A DNA stretch of 64,000 nt from Microbacterium sp. nov. GSS16 (GTDB taxonomy: Bacteria; Actinomycetota; Actinomycetes; Actinomycetales; Microbacteriaceae). A program made the translations under genes and the position numbers. The notes below the pieces were generated by a model. It was not told the origin of the DNA and searched no databases. It saw only the letters and a list, made by a program, of their open reading frames with translations. Numbering within the stretch: the stretch's first letter is position 1; each line of letters opens with the position of its first letter. Shown here in pieces: positions 1-11,051 of this stretch. The DNA is taken from contig NZ_CP116338.1 in NCBI RefSeq assembly GCF_028198145.1, forward strand, positions 2,790,001-2,854,000, written 5' to 3'.

Positions 1-341
1 ACGACGACATCGCCCGCACCGAGGCCGAGCAGGAGAGGCAGCAGCGCGACGAGCTCCTTCGAGCCGATCGTCGGCATGACGTTCGCCTCGGTGAGCCCGG
101 GCACGCCGCGCCGGCGGGCATACCAGTCGACGATCGCGTGGCGAACATCGACCGTGCCGACGGTCTGCGGGTACGCGTGCGCGTCGGTGGCCTCGGCGAG
201 CGCGCGGCGGATCACCTCGGGCGTGGGGTCGACCGGCGAGCCGATCGACAGGTCGACGAGGCCGTCGGGATGCTGAGCCGCCCGCTCGCGATAGGGGACG
301 ACGGCGTCCCAGGGGTAGTCCGCGAGATCCCGGACCCCCAC
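1..341 (-). CDS. dapC: N-succinyldiaminopimelate aminotransferase (DapC-type), N-terminal part
   Basis: PLP-dependent class I/II aminotransferase of lysine and diaminopimelate (cell wall) synthesis. About 113 N-terminal residues are present; the rest runs off the left edge. Translation from GTG at 341 begins VGVRDLADYPWDAVVPY and contains LVDLSIGSPVDPTP, which is characteristic of actinobacterial DapC. The start codon follows the ferredoxin stop directly (TGAGTG), so the two are probably one transcript. The fdxA-dapC pair is a standard actinobacterial arrangement. The PLP lysine lies outside the window, so the substrate is inferred from family resemblance and context. Confidence 0.85.
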   Translation of the reverse strand, partial: MGVRDLADYPWDAVVPYRERAAQHPDGLVDLSIGSPVDPTPEVIRRALAEATDAHAYPQTVGTVDVRHAIVDWYARRRGVPGLTEANVMPTIGSKELVALLPLLLGLGAGDVV

Positions 342-662
342 TCAGTCCCCCTGCGGTGGCAGGACGCTGATCACCGGGTGGTCGAAGTCGTAGACGCCGA
401 CCTTGGATGCGCCGCCCGGAGAGCCGATCTCGTCGAAGAACTCGACGTTGGCCTTGTAGTAGTCGGCCCATTCCTCGGGCAGGTCGTCTTCGTAGTAGAT
501 CGCCTCGACGGGGCAGACCGGTTCGCAGGCGCCGCAGTCCACGCACTCGTCGGGGTGGATGTACAGCATCCGCTCGCCTTCGTAGATGCAGTCCACGGGG
601 CATTCGTCGATGCAGGCGCGATCCTTGACATCGACGCAGGGAAGGGCGATCACGTACGTCAC
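342..662 (-). CDS. fdxA: 7Fe-4S bacterial ferredoxin
   Basis: Small cytoplasmic electron carrier of 106 residues. Cysteines lie in [17 protein letters not shown] near the N terminus and [16 protein letters not shown] around residues 40-55, the arrangement of actinobacterial seven-iron ferredoxins with one [3Fe-4S] and one [4Fe-4S] cluster. The acidic C-terminal tail ([15 protein letters not shown]) is typical of this group. It sits immediately upstream of dapC with no intergenic base. The redox partner cannot be read from the sequence. Confidence 0.95.
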   Translation of the reverse strand: MTYVIALPCVDVKDRACIDECPVDCIYEGERMLYIHPDECVDCGACEPVCPVEAIYYEDDLPEEWADYYKANVEFFDEIGSPGGASKVGVYDFDHPVISVLPPQGD

Positions 663-681
663 GGCTTCAGTCTACGACTCC

Positions 682-1083
682 TTAGCGCGCCTCGCCCCGC
701 GGTGCTGCCGCACTCGCCGACAGATCCCTCAGGCGACGGGTGTCCGGCCAGGCCACGATGAGCATGACGATGCCTGCGGCGACGTACATCCAGATATTGC
801 CGAGGGCCGTGTTCGGCACCACGATCGATCCCCCCGGTCCGCGCTGGGAGATCACCAGCAGCAGCGCCATCATGCCCAGTCCCGCGGCGAGCGCGGCCCA
901 GCGATCTCCCGTCAGCGCGCGCAGCGCGATCAGCAGCGCGGCGCAAGCGACGCCGCCGAGGATCATGCCGACGGGGATCGGCCCGATCGTGAAGCTGTGC
1001 GCGATGGTGGCGGCGATGCCGTAGACGGCACCGACCAGGGCCGCGGCCAGCCACGAGAGGCCTCGGGAGAGCATTCTGCGCAC
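682..1083 (-). CDS. DUF6113-type small membrane protein
   Basis: 133 residues with four predicted membrane segments (about residues 8-28, 36-55, 63-80 and 95-112) and a short basic, Ala-rich tail. It resembles the Microbacteriaceae DUF6113 family in length, hydrophobic pattern and its position upstream of fdxA. No catalytic motif is visible and the function is unknown. The gap to fdxA is only 19 bases, so it may be first in the DUF6113-fdxA-dapC transcript. Confidence 0.8.
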   Translation of the reverse strand: MRRMLSRGLSWLAAALVGAVYGIAATIAHSFTIGPIPVGMILGGVACAALLIALRALTGDRWAALAAGLGMMALLLVISQRGPGGSIVVPNTALGNIWMYVAAGIVMLIVAWPDTRRLRDLSASAAAPRGEAR

Positions 1084-1131
1084 GGAGTCAGCCTACTGCG
1101 CGCCACTGTCCGTCACCTGACGCAGCCCGTG

Positions 1132-1446
1132 TCACCCGGCGAGCCCGACCAGACGCAGCAGCGCCGCCACAGCCGCAGCGGCGAAGACGACGACGAGGAA
1201 GGACTGGCGCATCCACAGCAGACCGGCGGCGACGAGGACGGCCGGCACCCTGGCATCCACCATCACCGCCTGCCCGGCGCCCAGCGACTGCACCGCGACG
1301 AGCGCGCCCAGCAAGGCGACGGTGAGCAGATCCGAGATCCGTGCCGGCCTTGGCGCCTCCAGCAGGCCGGCCGGCACGAGGTACCCGGCGGCTTTCAGCC
1401 CGACGCAGATGCAGGCCGCGAGCAGCACAGCGCTCCACACCGTCAT
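1132..1446 (-). CDS. azlD: AzlD-type small subunit, branched-chain amino acid exporter
   Basis: 104-residue membrane protein with about three hydrophobic segments, the small partner of AzlC. In characterised pairs (Bacillus AzlCD, E. coli YgaZH) both subunits are needed to export valine and related amino acids. ATG at 1446 overlaps the azlC stop by four bases (ATGA), implying translational coupling. A much longer reading frame runs through azlC in the same frame but is a high-G+C shadow; the hydrophobic sequence starting MTVWSAVLLAACICVGLKAA is the real gene. Confidence 0.88.
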   Translation of the reverse strand: MTVWSAVLLAACICVGLKAAGYLVPAGLLEAPRPARISDLLTVALLGALVAVQSLGAGQAVMVDARVPAVLVAAGLLWMRQSFLVVVFAAAAVAALLRLVGLAG

Positions 1447-2180
1447 GACGTCGCCTCCGCCGTCGTCTCTGGGCGCCCCAGCCAGTTGAACCAGCCGACG
1501 ACGACCGCGACGAGCGCGGCGACGAGCACCGGGAGACCGGGCAGGAGAAAGGGCGTGAGGCCGGCGGCTACGACCGCGGCGGCCACACCGACGGCGATCG
1601 CCTGCCGTTCCCGGAGCCGCGGCCAGAGCAGCGCGAGGAACGCGGCGGCGGCCGCCGCGTCGAGGCCCCACGTCTTCGGGTCGCCGAGCACGTCTCCCAG
1701 CAGGGCGCCGGCGAGCGTCGTGAGGTTCCAGCCGACGAGCACCCCGAGGCCGGTGAGCCAGAACCCGAGACGACGCAGGTGCGGCGTCTCCTGCGAGATG
1801 GCGACGGCTGTCGACTCGTCGATGGTGACGTGGGCGGCCGCCGCCCGGCGCCAGAAGCCGCCGCCGATGATCGATGACATGCGCATGCCGTAGGCGACGT
1901 TGCGCACGCCGAGCAGCGCGGCCGATGCGATCGCCGAGGGAAGAGCCGCGATGCCGCCGGCACTGAAGACGCCGATGAAGGCGAACTGCGAGCCGCCGGT
2001 GAACATCAGCAGGCTCAACACGCAGGTCTGCCAGACATCGAGCCCGGATGCCACTGATAGCGCGCCGAACGAGATGCCGTACGCGCTGGTGGCGATGGCG
2101 ACCGCGAGGCCCTCCCGCCACACCTCCCTGCTGGCGCGGTCCGGCGGCCCTGTTCGCTCGGATGAACGCATGGACATCAT
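1443..2180 (-). CDS. azlC: AzlC family branched-chain amino acid permease
   Basis: 245 residues, the usual AzlC length, with several membrane segments. The conserved N-terminal region (SAYGISFGALSVASGLDVWQ) and the motif LSLLMFTGGSQFAFIGV are diagnostic of AzlC/YgaZ. It is predicted to form the exporter with the overlapping azlD. An XRE-cupin regulator is divergently transcribed from a 56-base gap and is the likely local controller. Substrate (Val, Leu, Ile or Met) is inferred from the family. Confidence 0.92.
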   Translation of the reverse strand: MMSMRSSERTGPPDRASREVWREGLAVAIATSAYGISFGALSVASGLDVWQTCVLSLLMFTGGSQFAFIGVFSAGGIAALPSAIASAALLGVRNVAYGMRMSSIIGGGFWRRAAAAHVTIDESTAVAISQETPHLRRLGFWLTGLGVLVGWNLTTLAGALLGDVLGDPKTWGLDAAAAAAFLALLWPRLRERQAIAVGVAAAVVAAGLTPFLLPGLPVLVAALVAVVVGWFNWLGRPETTAEATS

Positions 2181-2211
2181 TGTGAACAGCTATAAACGTC
2201 CAGTCAAATCG

Positions 2212-2221
2212 AACGATCGTT
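2212..2221. promoter_or_regulatory. Candidate operator between azlC and its divergent regulator
   Basis: The short divergent gap 2181-2236 is AT-rich compared with its surroundings and contains the perfect palindrome AACGATCGTT, 15 bases before the XRE start. It also contains TATAAA and CATAAT-like -10 candidates for the two directions. The palindrome is a plausible site for the adjacent XRE-cupin protein. This rests on position and symmetry only. Confidence 0.35.
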
Positions 2222-2236
2222 TGCCATAATGAACAC

Positions 2237-2782
2237 ATGGATCTGCGCGAACGTCTTGCCCTCGCCCTGCGCCGGGAGCGGGAGGGAGCCGGCTTATCGG
2301 TCTCCGAGCTCGCCAGACGAGCAGGAGTCTCGAAGGCGACCGTCTCGCAGCTCGAAGGGGGATCCGGCAACCCCAGCGTCGAGACGCTGTGGGCCATCGG
2401 TGTGGCATTGGGCGTGCCGTTCGCGACCCTGGTCGACGACCGTGCGCCGACGGCGCGGCTGATCCGTCTCGGAGATCATGCGGGGGTGCCGTCAGCGGCA
2501 TCCCCCTATCTCGCCACACTGCTGTCTGCGGCGGCACCGGGCACGCGCCGCGACATCTACCTCATCCAGGCCGAGCCGGGCGAACCCAAGCGCTCGCTGC
2601 CGCACCATGCGGGCACGACCGAGCACATCGTGCTGATCAGCGGCGAGGCGCTGGTCGGACCCGATGAGGCGCCCGAGCTGCTGCAGCCGGGCGACTACCT
2701 GTCGTACGCCGGCGACGCGCCGCACATCTTCGACGCGCGCAGTCCCGGCACCAGCGCGGTGCTGGTGTCGGAGCTGCGCTGA
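2237..2782 (+). CDS. XRE family transcriptional regulator with C-terminal cupin
   Basis: 181 residues. Residues 3-58 form a lambda-repressor-like helix-turn-helix (LSVSELARRAGVSKATVSQLE, then NPSVETLWAIGVALGVPFATLV). Residues about 100-178 form a cupin fold (HHAGTTEHIVLISGEALVG, then LQPGDYLSYAGDAPHIFDA) that normally binds a small effector. This HTH-cupin layout is often found beside azlC/azlD genes, where it is thought to sense amino acids. It is divergent from azlCD and probably controls both promoters. The effector is unknown. Confidence 0.9.
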   Translation: MDLRERLALALRREREGAGLSVSELARRAGVSKATVSQLEGGSGNPSVETLWAIGVALGVPFATLVDDRAPTARLIRLGDHAGVPSAASPYLATLLSAAAPGTRRDIYLIQAEPGEPKRSLPHHAGTTEHIVLISGEALVGPDEAPELLQPGDYLSYAGDAPHIFDARSPGTSAVLVSELR

Positions 2783-2794
2783 CGTCTCGGCGGC

Positions 2795-3676
2795 TCAGTA
2801 CCAGTTGACCGCCTGCGAGTGGCCCCAGGCCGCGCACGGCGAGCCGTAGGCGCGGTCGATGTAGCCCAGCCCCCAGGCGATCTGCGTCGCGGCGTTGGTG
2901 CGCCAGTCGGCGCCGGCGCTGGCCATCTTGCTCCCAGGGAGCGACTGCGGGATGCCCGTGGCCCCGCCGTTGGGGTTGTAGGCCTGGTAGTTCCAGCCCG
3001 ACTCCTTGGTCCACAGCTTCGCCAGGCACGAGAACTCGCCCTCGCCCCAGCCGTAGCGCTCAGCGGCCATGGCGCGCGCGGTCGCCTTCGCGCCCTCGGG
3101 CGTGTTCGCCGCCGCCAGGCGAGCCTGCTCCTCAGCCGCTCGTCGTGCGGCTTCCTCGGCGGCGATGCGCTCGGCCTCCGCCTTCGCGCGCGCTGCCTCC
3201 GCAGCCACGCGTGCGGCCTCCGCTTCCTTCCCGGCGGTCAGCGCGTTCTGCAGGTCGGAGGTCTTCGACTGGACGATGGTGGTGCCCAGCACCACATCGG
3301 CCGTGAGGTCGGCGACCTCTTCAGACGACAGCTGATCGGTCTTCACGAGCTTCTTCACGTCGGCCGTCAGCTCGCTGAGGTCGATCTCGGTCTGCTCGGT
3401 CGGCAGCGAGAACTCGACCTGGGCGACCACGTTGTTCAGCGACGCGGCGTTCACCAGGGCGATCTTGCCGTGGTCCGCGGCGTCGGCCGCCTGCTCGAGG
3501 GCGTGCTCGGAGGGGGTGGCGCCGATCGCGGCGGGGGCGAAGACCGCGCCGGCCGCGGCCGTGGCGGTCAGCACCGCGGCGATGGCGACGGCGATGAACG
3601 GACGCCGCATGCGGGAGGGGGCGGATGCCAGGTGTGCGACGCGCTCGGACGCACGGGTGTTCTGGATATCGATCAT
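2795..3676 (-). CDS. Secreted transglycosylase-like (APF/SLT-type) protein with coiled coil
   Basis: 293 residues from ATG at 3676. After a basic N terminus, a hydrophobic signal segment (about 24-50, FIAVAIAAVLTATAAAGAVF) precedes a helical region with an Ala/Glu/Arg-rich coiled coil (about 150-190). The C-terminal domain (WTKESGWNYQAYNPNGGATG through IPQSLPGSKMASAGADW to WGHSQAVNWY) is the lytic-transglycosylase-like fold of actinobacterial cell-wall proteins, with Glu in the KESGW motif as the expected catalytic acid. It probably acts on peptidoglycan outside the membrane. Upstream in-frame Met codons to 3847 lack a signal-like sequence, so the shorter start was chosen, although its ribosome site is weak. 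Confidence 0.82.
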   Translation of the reverse strand: MIDIQNTRASERVAHLASAPSRMRRPFIAVAIAAVLTATAAAGAVFAPAAIGATPSEHALEQAADAADHGKIALVNAASLNNVVAQVEFSLPTEQTEIDLSELTADVKKLVKTDQLSSEEVADLTADVVLGTTIVQSKTSDLQNALTAGKEAEAARVAAEAARAKAEAERIAAEEAARRAAEEQARLAAANTPEGAKATARAMAAERYGWGEGEFSCLAKLWTKESGWNYQAYNPNGGATGIPQSLPGSKMASAGADWRTNAATQIAWGLGYIDRAYGSPCAAWGHSQAVNWY

Positions 3677-4003
3677 GGGGTGAGGTTCGACCTTCGGGTT
3701 GTCGACGGCCCGGACCCCTCGGGGCGCGCTCATCGGGAGCGCCGTATCCCGGGCACGAGAGACAAGCCTGTCCCCTGCACCTGGACGCCACCCTGCTCTC
3801 ATCTGGACAGAACGTGCGCGCTTCCCGAGAATGACGCGCCACAGCACTCGGGGAAGTATGTTATGCGTTCGTTACTTTCCATACGCGCGGGCTGACCCGA
3901 TGCCCGGCGTCGACGCCCGCTTTCAACGCTGAGGCCCCCTTGCAGCGACGCCGCCCGGAGGGGCGCGGATGCTGCGAGGGGGCCTCGACGAACAGCAGGC
4001 GGG

Positions 4004-5914
<1,911 letters not shown>

Positions 5915-6102
5915 TCAAGAAGTCCAATGCGGATTTGGTGTGAGATGGGGTGCCGCGTGCGCCGGATGAACGAGAGCGACGTTCCAGAATAGCGCACGCT
6001 CTCTGAACAGTGCCTGACGCGTTCGAATCGCTGAAACGGCGCCGATCGGGCGTGGATGCGGCCGATTGAGCTATCCGAACGGTCGCATCTACGATCAAGA
6101 GG

Positions 6103-6867
6103 GTGACGGCGACCAGGACGCGGCTGTGGTGGGAGATCGGCATCGTCCTCGCTCTGGGGCTCGGCCAGTCGGCGGTGTACGCGGTCGTACAGCTCGCCTA
6201 CCGGCTCACCGACTCCACTCCCCTGGCCGATCAGACCGCGACGCTGAACCCCTCGCGCAGCGACCGTGAGGTCTTCGACCTCATCTATCAGCTGCTCTCG
6301 ATCGGCTTCGGCGTCATGCCCGTGCTGCTGGTCTGCTTCCTGCTCTGGCGGTCACGCAGGCCGCATCTCGGGATGCTCGGACTCGACGGCACGAGACCCG
6401 CGCGCGACATCTGCTGGGGCCTCGGGCTCCTGGCCGTCATCGGCATCCCGGGGATGGCGCTCTACTTCGTCGGCCGCGCGCTCGGCTGGTTCGTGGCCGT
6501 CGACCCGGCAGGCCTCGACGCCCACTGGTGGACGGTGCCGGTCCTGCTGCTGTCGGCGGCTCGGGCATCGATCCAAGAGGAGTTCGTCGTGCTCGGCTAC
6601 CTGTTCGCCAGACTCAGGCAGCTCGGCTGGGGCATGTGGCCGATCATCGTCGCGACCAGTGCGCTGCGGGCCACCTATCACCTCTACCAGGGTCCCGGTG
6701 CGTTCGTCGGCAACCTCGCGATGGGGCTGCTGTTCGGCTGGCTGTTCGCTCGGACCGGGCGTCTGATGCCGTTCCTCGTGGCGCACTTCGCGATCGACGC
6801 GACCGTCTTCGTCGGGTACCCGTGGGCGGCCGATACGTGGCCGGCGCTGTTCGGTCTCTCCGGCTGA
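6103..6867 (+). CDS. CPBP family intramembrane metalloprotease
   Basis: 254 residues with about six to seven membrane helices. The three CPBP/Abi motifs are visible: EEFVVLGYLFARLRQLGW (about residues 164-182), YHLYQGPGAFVGNLAMGLLF, and LVAHFAIDATVF near the C terminus. The classical motif 1 has Phe-Arg-Gly where this protein has Val-Leu-Gly; I believe actinobacterial members often show this variant. GTG at 6103 gives MTATRTRLWW before the first helix. Bacterial members are suspected CAAX-type proteases or bacteriocin-immunity proteins; the substrate is unknown. Confidence 0.85.
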   Translation: MTATRTRLWWEIGIVLALGLGQSAVYAVVQLAYRLTDSTPLADQTATLNPSRSDREVFDLIYQLLSIGFGVMPVLLVCFLLWRSRRPHLGMLGLDGTRPARDICWGLGLLAVIGIPGMALYFVGRALGWFVAVDPAGLDAHWWTVPVLLLSAARASIQEEFVVLGYLFARLRQLGWGMWPIIVATSALRATYHLYQGPGAFVGNLAMGLLFGWLFARTGRLMPFLVAHFAIDATVFVGYPWAADTWPALFGLSG

Positions 6868-6879
6868 AGGTCGCGCGCC

Positions 6880-7452
6880 TCAGGCGCGCGTGACCAGCAC
6901 GGCCGTCACGGCCCAGGCGATGAGGACGAGCAGGGCGATGATCGCCGGGAAGTCCCACCCTCGTCGCACGGGCGGGACCGGCGTGACGTTCACCGCGCTC
7001 GCCTTCGCCTTGCGCAGCGCCGCCACGGCATCGTCAGCGCGTCCGTTGGCGTCTTCCTTGGTGCGTCCAGGGCCGAGACGCTGCGGCCGGCGCCTGGCGG
7101 GACCGCCGAAGCAGGTCACCAGCGAGCCGTCGTCGAGAGTGATCTCGATCTGCCAGCGCATCCGGATCTGCTGCACCCGCGCCCAGGGCACGAAGACGGT
7201 GCGCAGCAGGTTCTGCACGAGAACACCATCCCGAGTGGCACGCACCCGGGACGCCACGCCGAGAACGTACACCGCCCACAGCACGAGCAGCGGCCACGGA
7301 GCCAGCAGCGCCGCCGTGACGGCATCCGCTCGCACCGCGGCGTCGATCAGCAGCACCGCCGAGACGATCGAGCAGATCACCAGCAGCGCCACCCCGCCCC
7401 GGCTGCGGAGCGAGGCGGCGCCGGCTGGTGCCATGGGAGGCTCGGCTGTCAC
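6880..7452 (-). CDS. PH-domain (bPH2-like) membrane protein
   Basis: 190 residues from GTG at 7452, which overlaps the stop of the OppDF ATPase by four bases (GTGA). Two hydrophobic segments near the N terminus (about 20-62) precede a small PH-like beta domain (VRATRDGVLVQNLLRTVFVPW, then RWQIEITLDDGSLVTCFGG), and a final membrane helix ends the protein. Such proteins are common and uncharacterised in actinobacteria. Coupling to the opp operon suggests co-expression but does not show a shared role. Confidence 0.75.
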   Translation of the reverse strand: MTAEPPMAPAGAASLRSRGGVALLVICSIVSAVLLIDAAVRADAVTAALLAPWPLLVLWAVYVLGVASRVRATRDGVLVQNLLRTVFVPWARVQQIRMRWQIEITLDDGSLVTCFGGPARRRPQRLGPGRTKEDANGRADDAVAALRKAKASAVNVTPVPPVRRGWDFPAIIALLVLIAWAVTAVLVTRA

Positions 7453-9098
7453 AGGCCGGCGCCGCCCAGCGGCAGGGATGCGCCCGGGATCGCGTCGAGC
7501 AGGCGACGGGTGTACTCCTCCTGCGGGTCGGAGAAGATCGAGTCGACCGTGCCCTGCTCGACGATCCTGCCCTTCTCCATCACGCACACGAGGTCTGCTG
7601 CCACCCGCACGACGGCGAGGTCGTGCGTGATGAACAGGTACGTCAGACCGAGCTCGTCCTGCAGGTCGGAGAGCAGATGCAGGATCTGGTCCTGCACCAG
7701 CACGTCGAGCGCCGACACCGCCTCGTCGAGCACGACGATGTCCGGCTTGAGCGCGAGGGCCCTGGCGATGGCCACGCGCTGACGCTGACCGCCGGACAGC
7801 TCGTTCGGATACCGCTCGGCGAGCTCGCGCGGCAGCGAGACCTGGTCGAGCAGCTCGAGCGATCGCCTGTGCTGCTCGTCGCGCGTGCCGATGCCGTGCA
7901 CCTGCAACGGCTCGCTGATGAGGTTGCCGATGCTGCGCAGCGGGTCGAGCGAACCGTACGGGTCCTGGAAGACCGGCTGCATGCGCCGCCGCAGCGCGAA
8001 GACCTCGGCACGCGACATGGCGCTCGTCGCCTCGCCGTCGATGAGGATCTCACCGTCGGTCGGCTTCTCGAGCTGCAGCAGCATCTTCGCGACCGTCGAC
8101 TTCCCGGACCCCGATTCGCCCACCAGAGCGAGCGTCTTGCCCCGAGGAATCGAGAACGACACGCCGTCGACCGCCAGGAACTTCTCGCTGCGCAGGCCAC
8201 CGCTGCGGATCGAGTACTCCTTGACGAGGTCGCGCACCTCCACCACGGCAGGCGCGGCATCGACCGCATCCGCCTCCCGGGTGGTCACGGCGCCGATCCG
8301 CTTGGATGCGAGGCTGGGCGCGGCGGCCACCAGGCGCTGGGTGTACGGGTGCTGCGGTCGGGAGAGGATCTCGGTACTGGGTCCGGCCTCGACGATCTCG
8401 CCCTGGTTCATCACGATGATGCGGTCGGCGCGGTCACCGGCGAGACCCAGATCGTGCGTGATCAGCAGCACCGAGGTGCCGCGTTCGCTGGTCAGGCTCG
8501 CCAGGTGATCGAGGATCACCCGCTGCACGGTCACATCCAGTGCACTGGTCGGCTCGTCGGCGATCAGCAGCTGGGGATCGGCGGCGAGGCCGATGCCGAT
8601 CAGCGCACGCTGTCTCATGCCACCCGAGAACTGGTGCGGGAACTGGTGCATGCGGCGGGCGGCGTCGGCGAGACCCGCCTGCTGCAGCACCTCGACGGCG
8701 CGGTCATGCACCTCCTGACGGCCCTGGGCCAGTCCGTTCGCGCGCACCGCCTCCTTCACCTGGAAGCCGATCGACCACACGGGGTTGAGATTCGACATCG
8801 GATCCTGAGGGACGTAGCCGATCTCGCGGCCGCGGATGTTCTCGAGCTCGGCCCGCTTCGCGGTCGTGAGCTCGCGTCCGTCGAGCGTGATGCTGCCGCC
8901 CGTGACGTGTCCGGTGCCGGGAAGCAGCCCGATGATGGCGGCCGCGGTGGTGGACTTGCCCGAGCCCGACTCCCCCACGATCGCCAGCGTCTCGCCCGCC
9001 ATCATGTCGAAGCTCACGCCATGCAGCACTTCGCGGATCTTCTTGCCGCTGCGGAATGCGACGCGCAGGTCGCGCACGCTGAGCAGAGGTTCGCTCAT
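7449..9098 (-). CDS. Oligopeptide ABC transporter, fused two-domain ATPase (OppDF-type)
   Basis: 549 residues carrying two complete ABC domains. Domain 1 has Walker [13 protein letters not shown] (about residues 40-50), signature FSGGMRQRA and Walker [13 protein letters not shown]. Domain 2 (from about residue 275) has [27 protein letters not shown] and [12 protein letters not shown]. It is equivalent to OppD and OppF in one chain, the usual form in actinobacteria. It powers import of peptides or similar substrates through the OppB/OppC pore encoded upstream. It overlaps oppC by four bases and the PH-domain gene by four. Confidence 0.95.
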   Translation of the reverse strand: MSEPLLSVRDLRVAFRSGKKIREVLHGVSFDMMAGETLAIVGESGSGKSTTAAAIIGLLPGTGHVTGGSITLDGRELTTAKRAELENIRGREIGYVPQDPMSNLNPVWSIGFQVKEAVRANGLAQGRQEVHDRAVEVLQQAGLADAARRMHQFPHQFSGGMRQRALIGIGLAADPQLLIADEPTSALDVTVQRVILDHLASLTSERGTSVLLITHDLGLAGDRADRIIVMNQGEIVEAGPSTEILSRPQHPYTQRLVAAAPSLASKRIGAVTTREADAVDAAPAVVEVRDLVKEYSIRSGGLRSEKFLAVDGVSFSIPRGKTLALVGESGSGKSTVAKMLLQLEKPTDGEILIDGEATSAMSRAEVFALRRRMQPVFQDPYGSLDPLRSIGNLISEPLQVHGIGTRDEQHRRSLELLDQVSLPRELAERYPNELSGGQRQRVAIARALALKPDIVVLDEAVSALDVLVQDQILHLLSDLQDELGLTYLFITHDLAVVRVAADLVCVMEKGRIVEQGTVDSIFSDPQEEYTRRLLDAIPGASLPLGGAGL

Positions 9099-10036
9099 CG
9101 CTGGGCCCTCGCCTTCGGGTCGACGGCGTCGCGCAGCAGCTCACCGAGCGTGACGAACGCCAGCACGGTGATGGTCAGGGCCAGCGACGGCCAGAACAGC
9201 GCCATCGGCGCGGTGCGGATGGTGGTCTGAGCCTGGCTGATGTCCAGGCCCCACGACATGGTGCCGCTGAGGCCTACGCCGAGGAACGACAGCGTCGCCT
9301 CGGCGACGATGGCACCCGCCAGTGCAAGCGTGGCGACCACGATGACCGGGGCCATCGCGTTGGGCAGCACGTGCACGAGAAGCGTCTTGAACTTCGACAT
9401 GCCGATGGACTCGGCCCCCATGACGAAGTCGGCCTGTTTGACCCGGAGCACTTCAGCGCGCATGATGCGCGCCGTCGATGCCCAGGCGAAGCCGCCGATC
9501 GCGAAGGCGAGCACGATCTCGTTGCGCTGCGGCAGCACCGACATCACGACGATCGCCGCGATGATGTACGGGATCGTGAAGAAGATGTCGCCCACCCGGG
9601 AGAGCACCGAGTCGAGCCAGCCGCCGTAGAAGCCGGCAAGAGCCCCCATGACGATTCCGACGATGGTACTGATCACCGTGGCCAGAGCACCCACGATGAG
9701 CGAGGTGCGGGTCCCCCAGATCACGCGCGAGTACACGTCGCAGCCCTGACGGGTGAATCCGAACGGATGCCCTGACTCGGGCCCGGCGTTGCTCTTCGAC
9801 AGCACGCAGCCGTTGGCCGGAGGCACGTTGGTGAACAGGCTCGGCGCGAGCGCGACGATGATCACCAGCAGCACGAAGGCGGCCGAGATCCAGAACAGCG
9901 GGCGGCGGCGCAGGTCGCGCCATGCGTCCAGCCACAGGTTGCTGGGCTTGGCGTCGATGCGCACGACGTCGACGGGCACCGATGTGGTGTCCGCGGGCGC
10001 GACGTAGTGGCCGCGGTCGAGGTCAGGTCGTGACAT
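9095..10036 (-). CDS. oppC: Oligopeptide/dipeptide ABC transporter permease, OppC type
   Basis: 313-residue integral membrane subunit. One N-terminal helix (FWISAAFVLLVIIVALAPSL) precedes the five-helix BPD_transp_1 domain. The EAA loop that docks on the ATPase is visible as MRAEVLRVKQADFVMGAESIG, split as MRAEVLRVKQ and ADFVMGAESIG. It pairs with OppB. It overlaps oppB by 14 bases upstream and the ATPase gene by four bases downstream. Confidence 0.93.
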   Translation of the reverse strand: MSRPDLDRGHYVAPADTTSVPVDVVRIDAKPSNLWLDAWRDLRRRPLFWISAAFVLLVIIVALAPSLFTNVPPANGCVLSKSNAGPESGHPFGFTRQGCDVYSRVIWGTRTSLIVGALATVISTIVGIVMGALAGFYGGWLDSVLSRVGDIFFTIPYIIAAIVVMSVLPQRNEIVLAFAIGGFAWASTARIMRAEVLRVKQADFVMGAESIGMSKFKTLLVHVLPNAMAPVIVVATLALAGAIVAEATLSFLGVGLSGTMSWGLDISQAQTTIRTAPMALFWPSLALTITVLAFVTLGELLRDAVDPKARAQR

Positions 10037-10955
10037 AGCGGATCCTCGGGTCGAGCAGGCCGTAGAGAAGATCCACGACGAGGTTGATGAGCACGTACAC
10101 GACGACGAACACCGTCACGAACGACACGACTGTCGGATTCTCGCCGCGGATGATCGCCTGGTAGAGGGTGTTGCCGACGCCGGGCACGTTGAAGATGCCC
10201 TCGGTCACGGTCGCGCCGACCATGAGGATGCCGAAGACGGTGCCGAGGTCGGTGACCATCGGGATGAGCGAGTTGCGCAGCACGTGCACGGGGATGACCC
10301 GACGGCGCGAGAGGCCCTTGCTGTACGCCGTGCGCACCCAGTCCTGCCCGAGGGTCTCGATGGTCGACGCGCGGGTCAGCCGCATGCTGGTGGCGTAGAC
10401 GCTGAAGCCGAGCACGATCGCCGGCAGCCAGAGATCACCCCAGTCGTTGCGCGCACCCACCGTGGGCCTGAACCAGCCGAGCTGCACCGCGAGGAAGTAC
10501 TGCGCCAGGAAAGACAGCACGAAGATCGGCACGGCGATGAAGATCAGCGCCAGCACGAGCATGGAGTTGTCGAACAGGCCGCCTTTGTCGAGCGCGGAGA
10601 ACAGGCCGATGATGATCGCGAGCACGAACGCGATGGCGACCGCCAGGACCGCAAGGCGCAGGGTGACCGGGAACGTGCGCGCCAGGATGTCGGAGACGGC
10701 CTGGCCCGAGAAGCTCGTGCCGAAGTCGAGCCGGAAGATGCCGGCGATGTAGTACCCGTACTGGACGAGGAACGGCTCGTCCAGGTGGTACTCGGCGCGG
10801 AGCCGCTCGAGCACGGCGGGGTTCGGCTGCTTGTCGCCGAACAGTCCGGCAATGGGGTCGCCGGGCATGGCGAAGACCATGAAGTAGATCAGCAGGGTCG
10901 CACCGAAGAACACGGGGATCGCCTGCAGGATTCGTCTGAGGATGTAAAAGGCCAC
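10023..10955 (-). CDS. oppB: Oligopeptide/dipeptide ABC transporter permease, OppB type
   Basis: 310 residues, typical OppB length, starting MAFYILRRILQAIPVFFGAT, the usual first helix of the family. A periplasmic-side loop follows with GDPIAGLFGDKQPNPAVLER, a common OppB feature. The EAA-like loop is RASTIETLGQDWVRTAYSKG. Together with OppC it forms the membrane pore. Its start lies 96 bases after the oppA stop, with a strong hairpin in between that probably reduces read-through from oppA. Confidence 0.93.
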   Translation of the reverse strand: MAFYILRRILQAIPVFFGATLLIYFMVFAMPGDPIAGLFGDKQPNPAVLERLRAEYHLDEPFLVQYGYYIAGIFRLDFGTSFSGQAVSDILARTFPVTLRLAVLAVAIAFVLAIIIGLFSALDKGGLFDNSMLVLALIFIAVPIFVLSFLAQYFLAVQLGWFRPTVGARNDWGDLWLPAIVLGFSVYATSMRLTRASTIETLGQDWVRTAYSKGLSRRRVIPVHVLRNSLIPMVTDLGTVFGILMVGATVTEGIFNVPGVGNTLYQAIIRGENPTVVSFVTVFVVVYVLINLVVDLLYGLLDPRIRYVTT

Positions 10956-11009
10956 CCTCGACCTCCCTTCGGGTACGGGGCGCGGATCGCGCGCCTCGAG
11001 GGCAAAGAT

Positions 11010-11043
11010 AACGAGGCGGTGGTGCGAGCACCACCGCCTCGTT
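11010..11043 (-). terminator. Intercistronic hairpin between oppA and oppB
   Basis: A perfect 15-base-pair stem (11010-11024 with 11029-11043) closed by a four-base CGAG loop lies nine bases after the oppA stop. In the oppA direction it is followed by ATCTTTGCC, a weak T-run. It could act as a partial terminator or 3' mRNA stabiliser, making the binding protein more abundant than the pore subunits. Confidence 0.7.
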
Positions 11044-11051
11044 GCGAAGGG

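Noticed and set aside
1132..2397. 421-codon frame on the minus strand across azlC and azlD
   Set aside because: It is mostly an Arg-rich shadow of azlC; only its last 104 codons are a real gene.
3677..3860. Possible ydaO/c-di-AMP riboswitch in the leader of the transglycosylase-like gene
   Set aside because: Such genes often have one in actinobacteria, but the conserved ydaO segments were not found when the leader was read on the minus strand.
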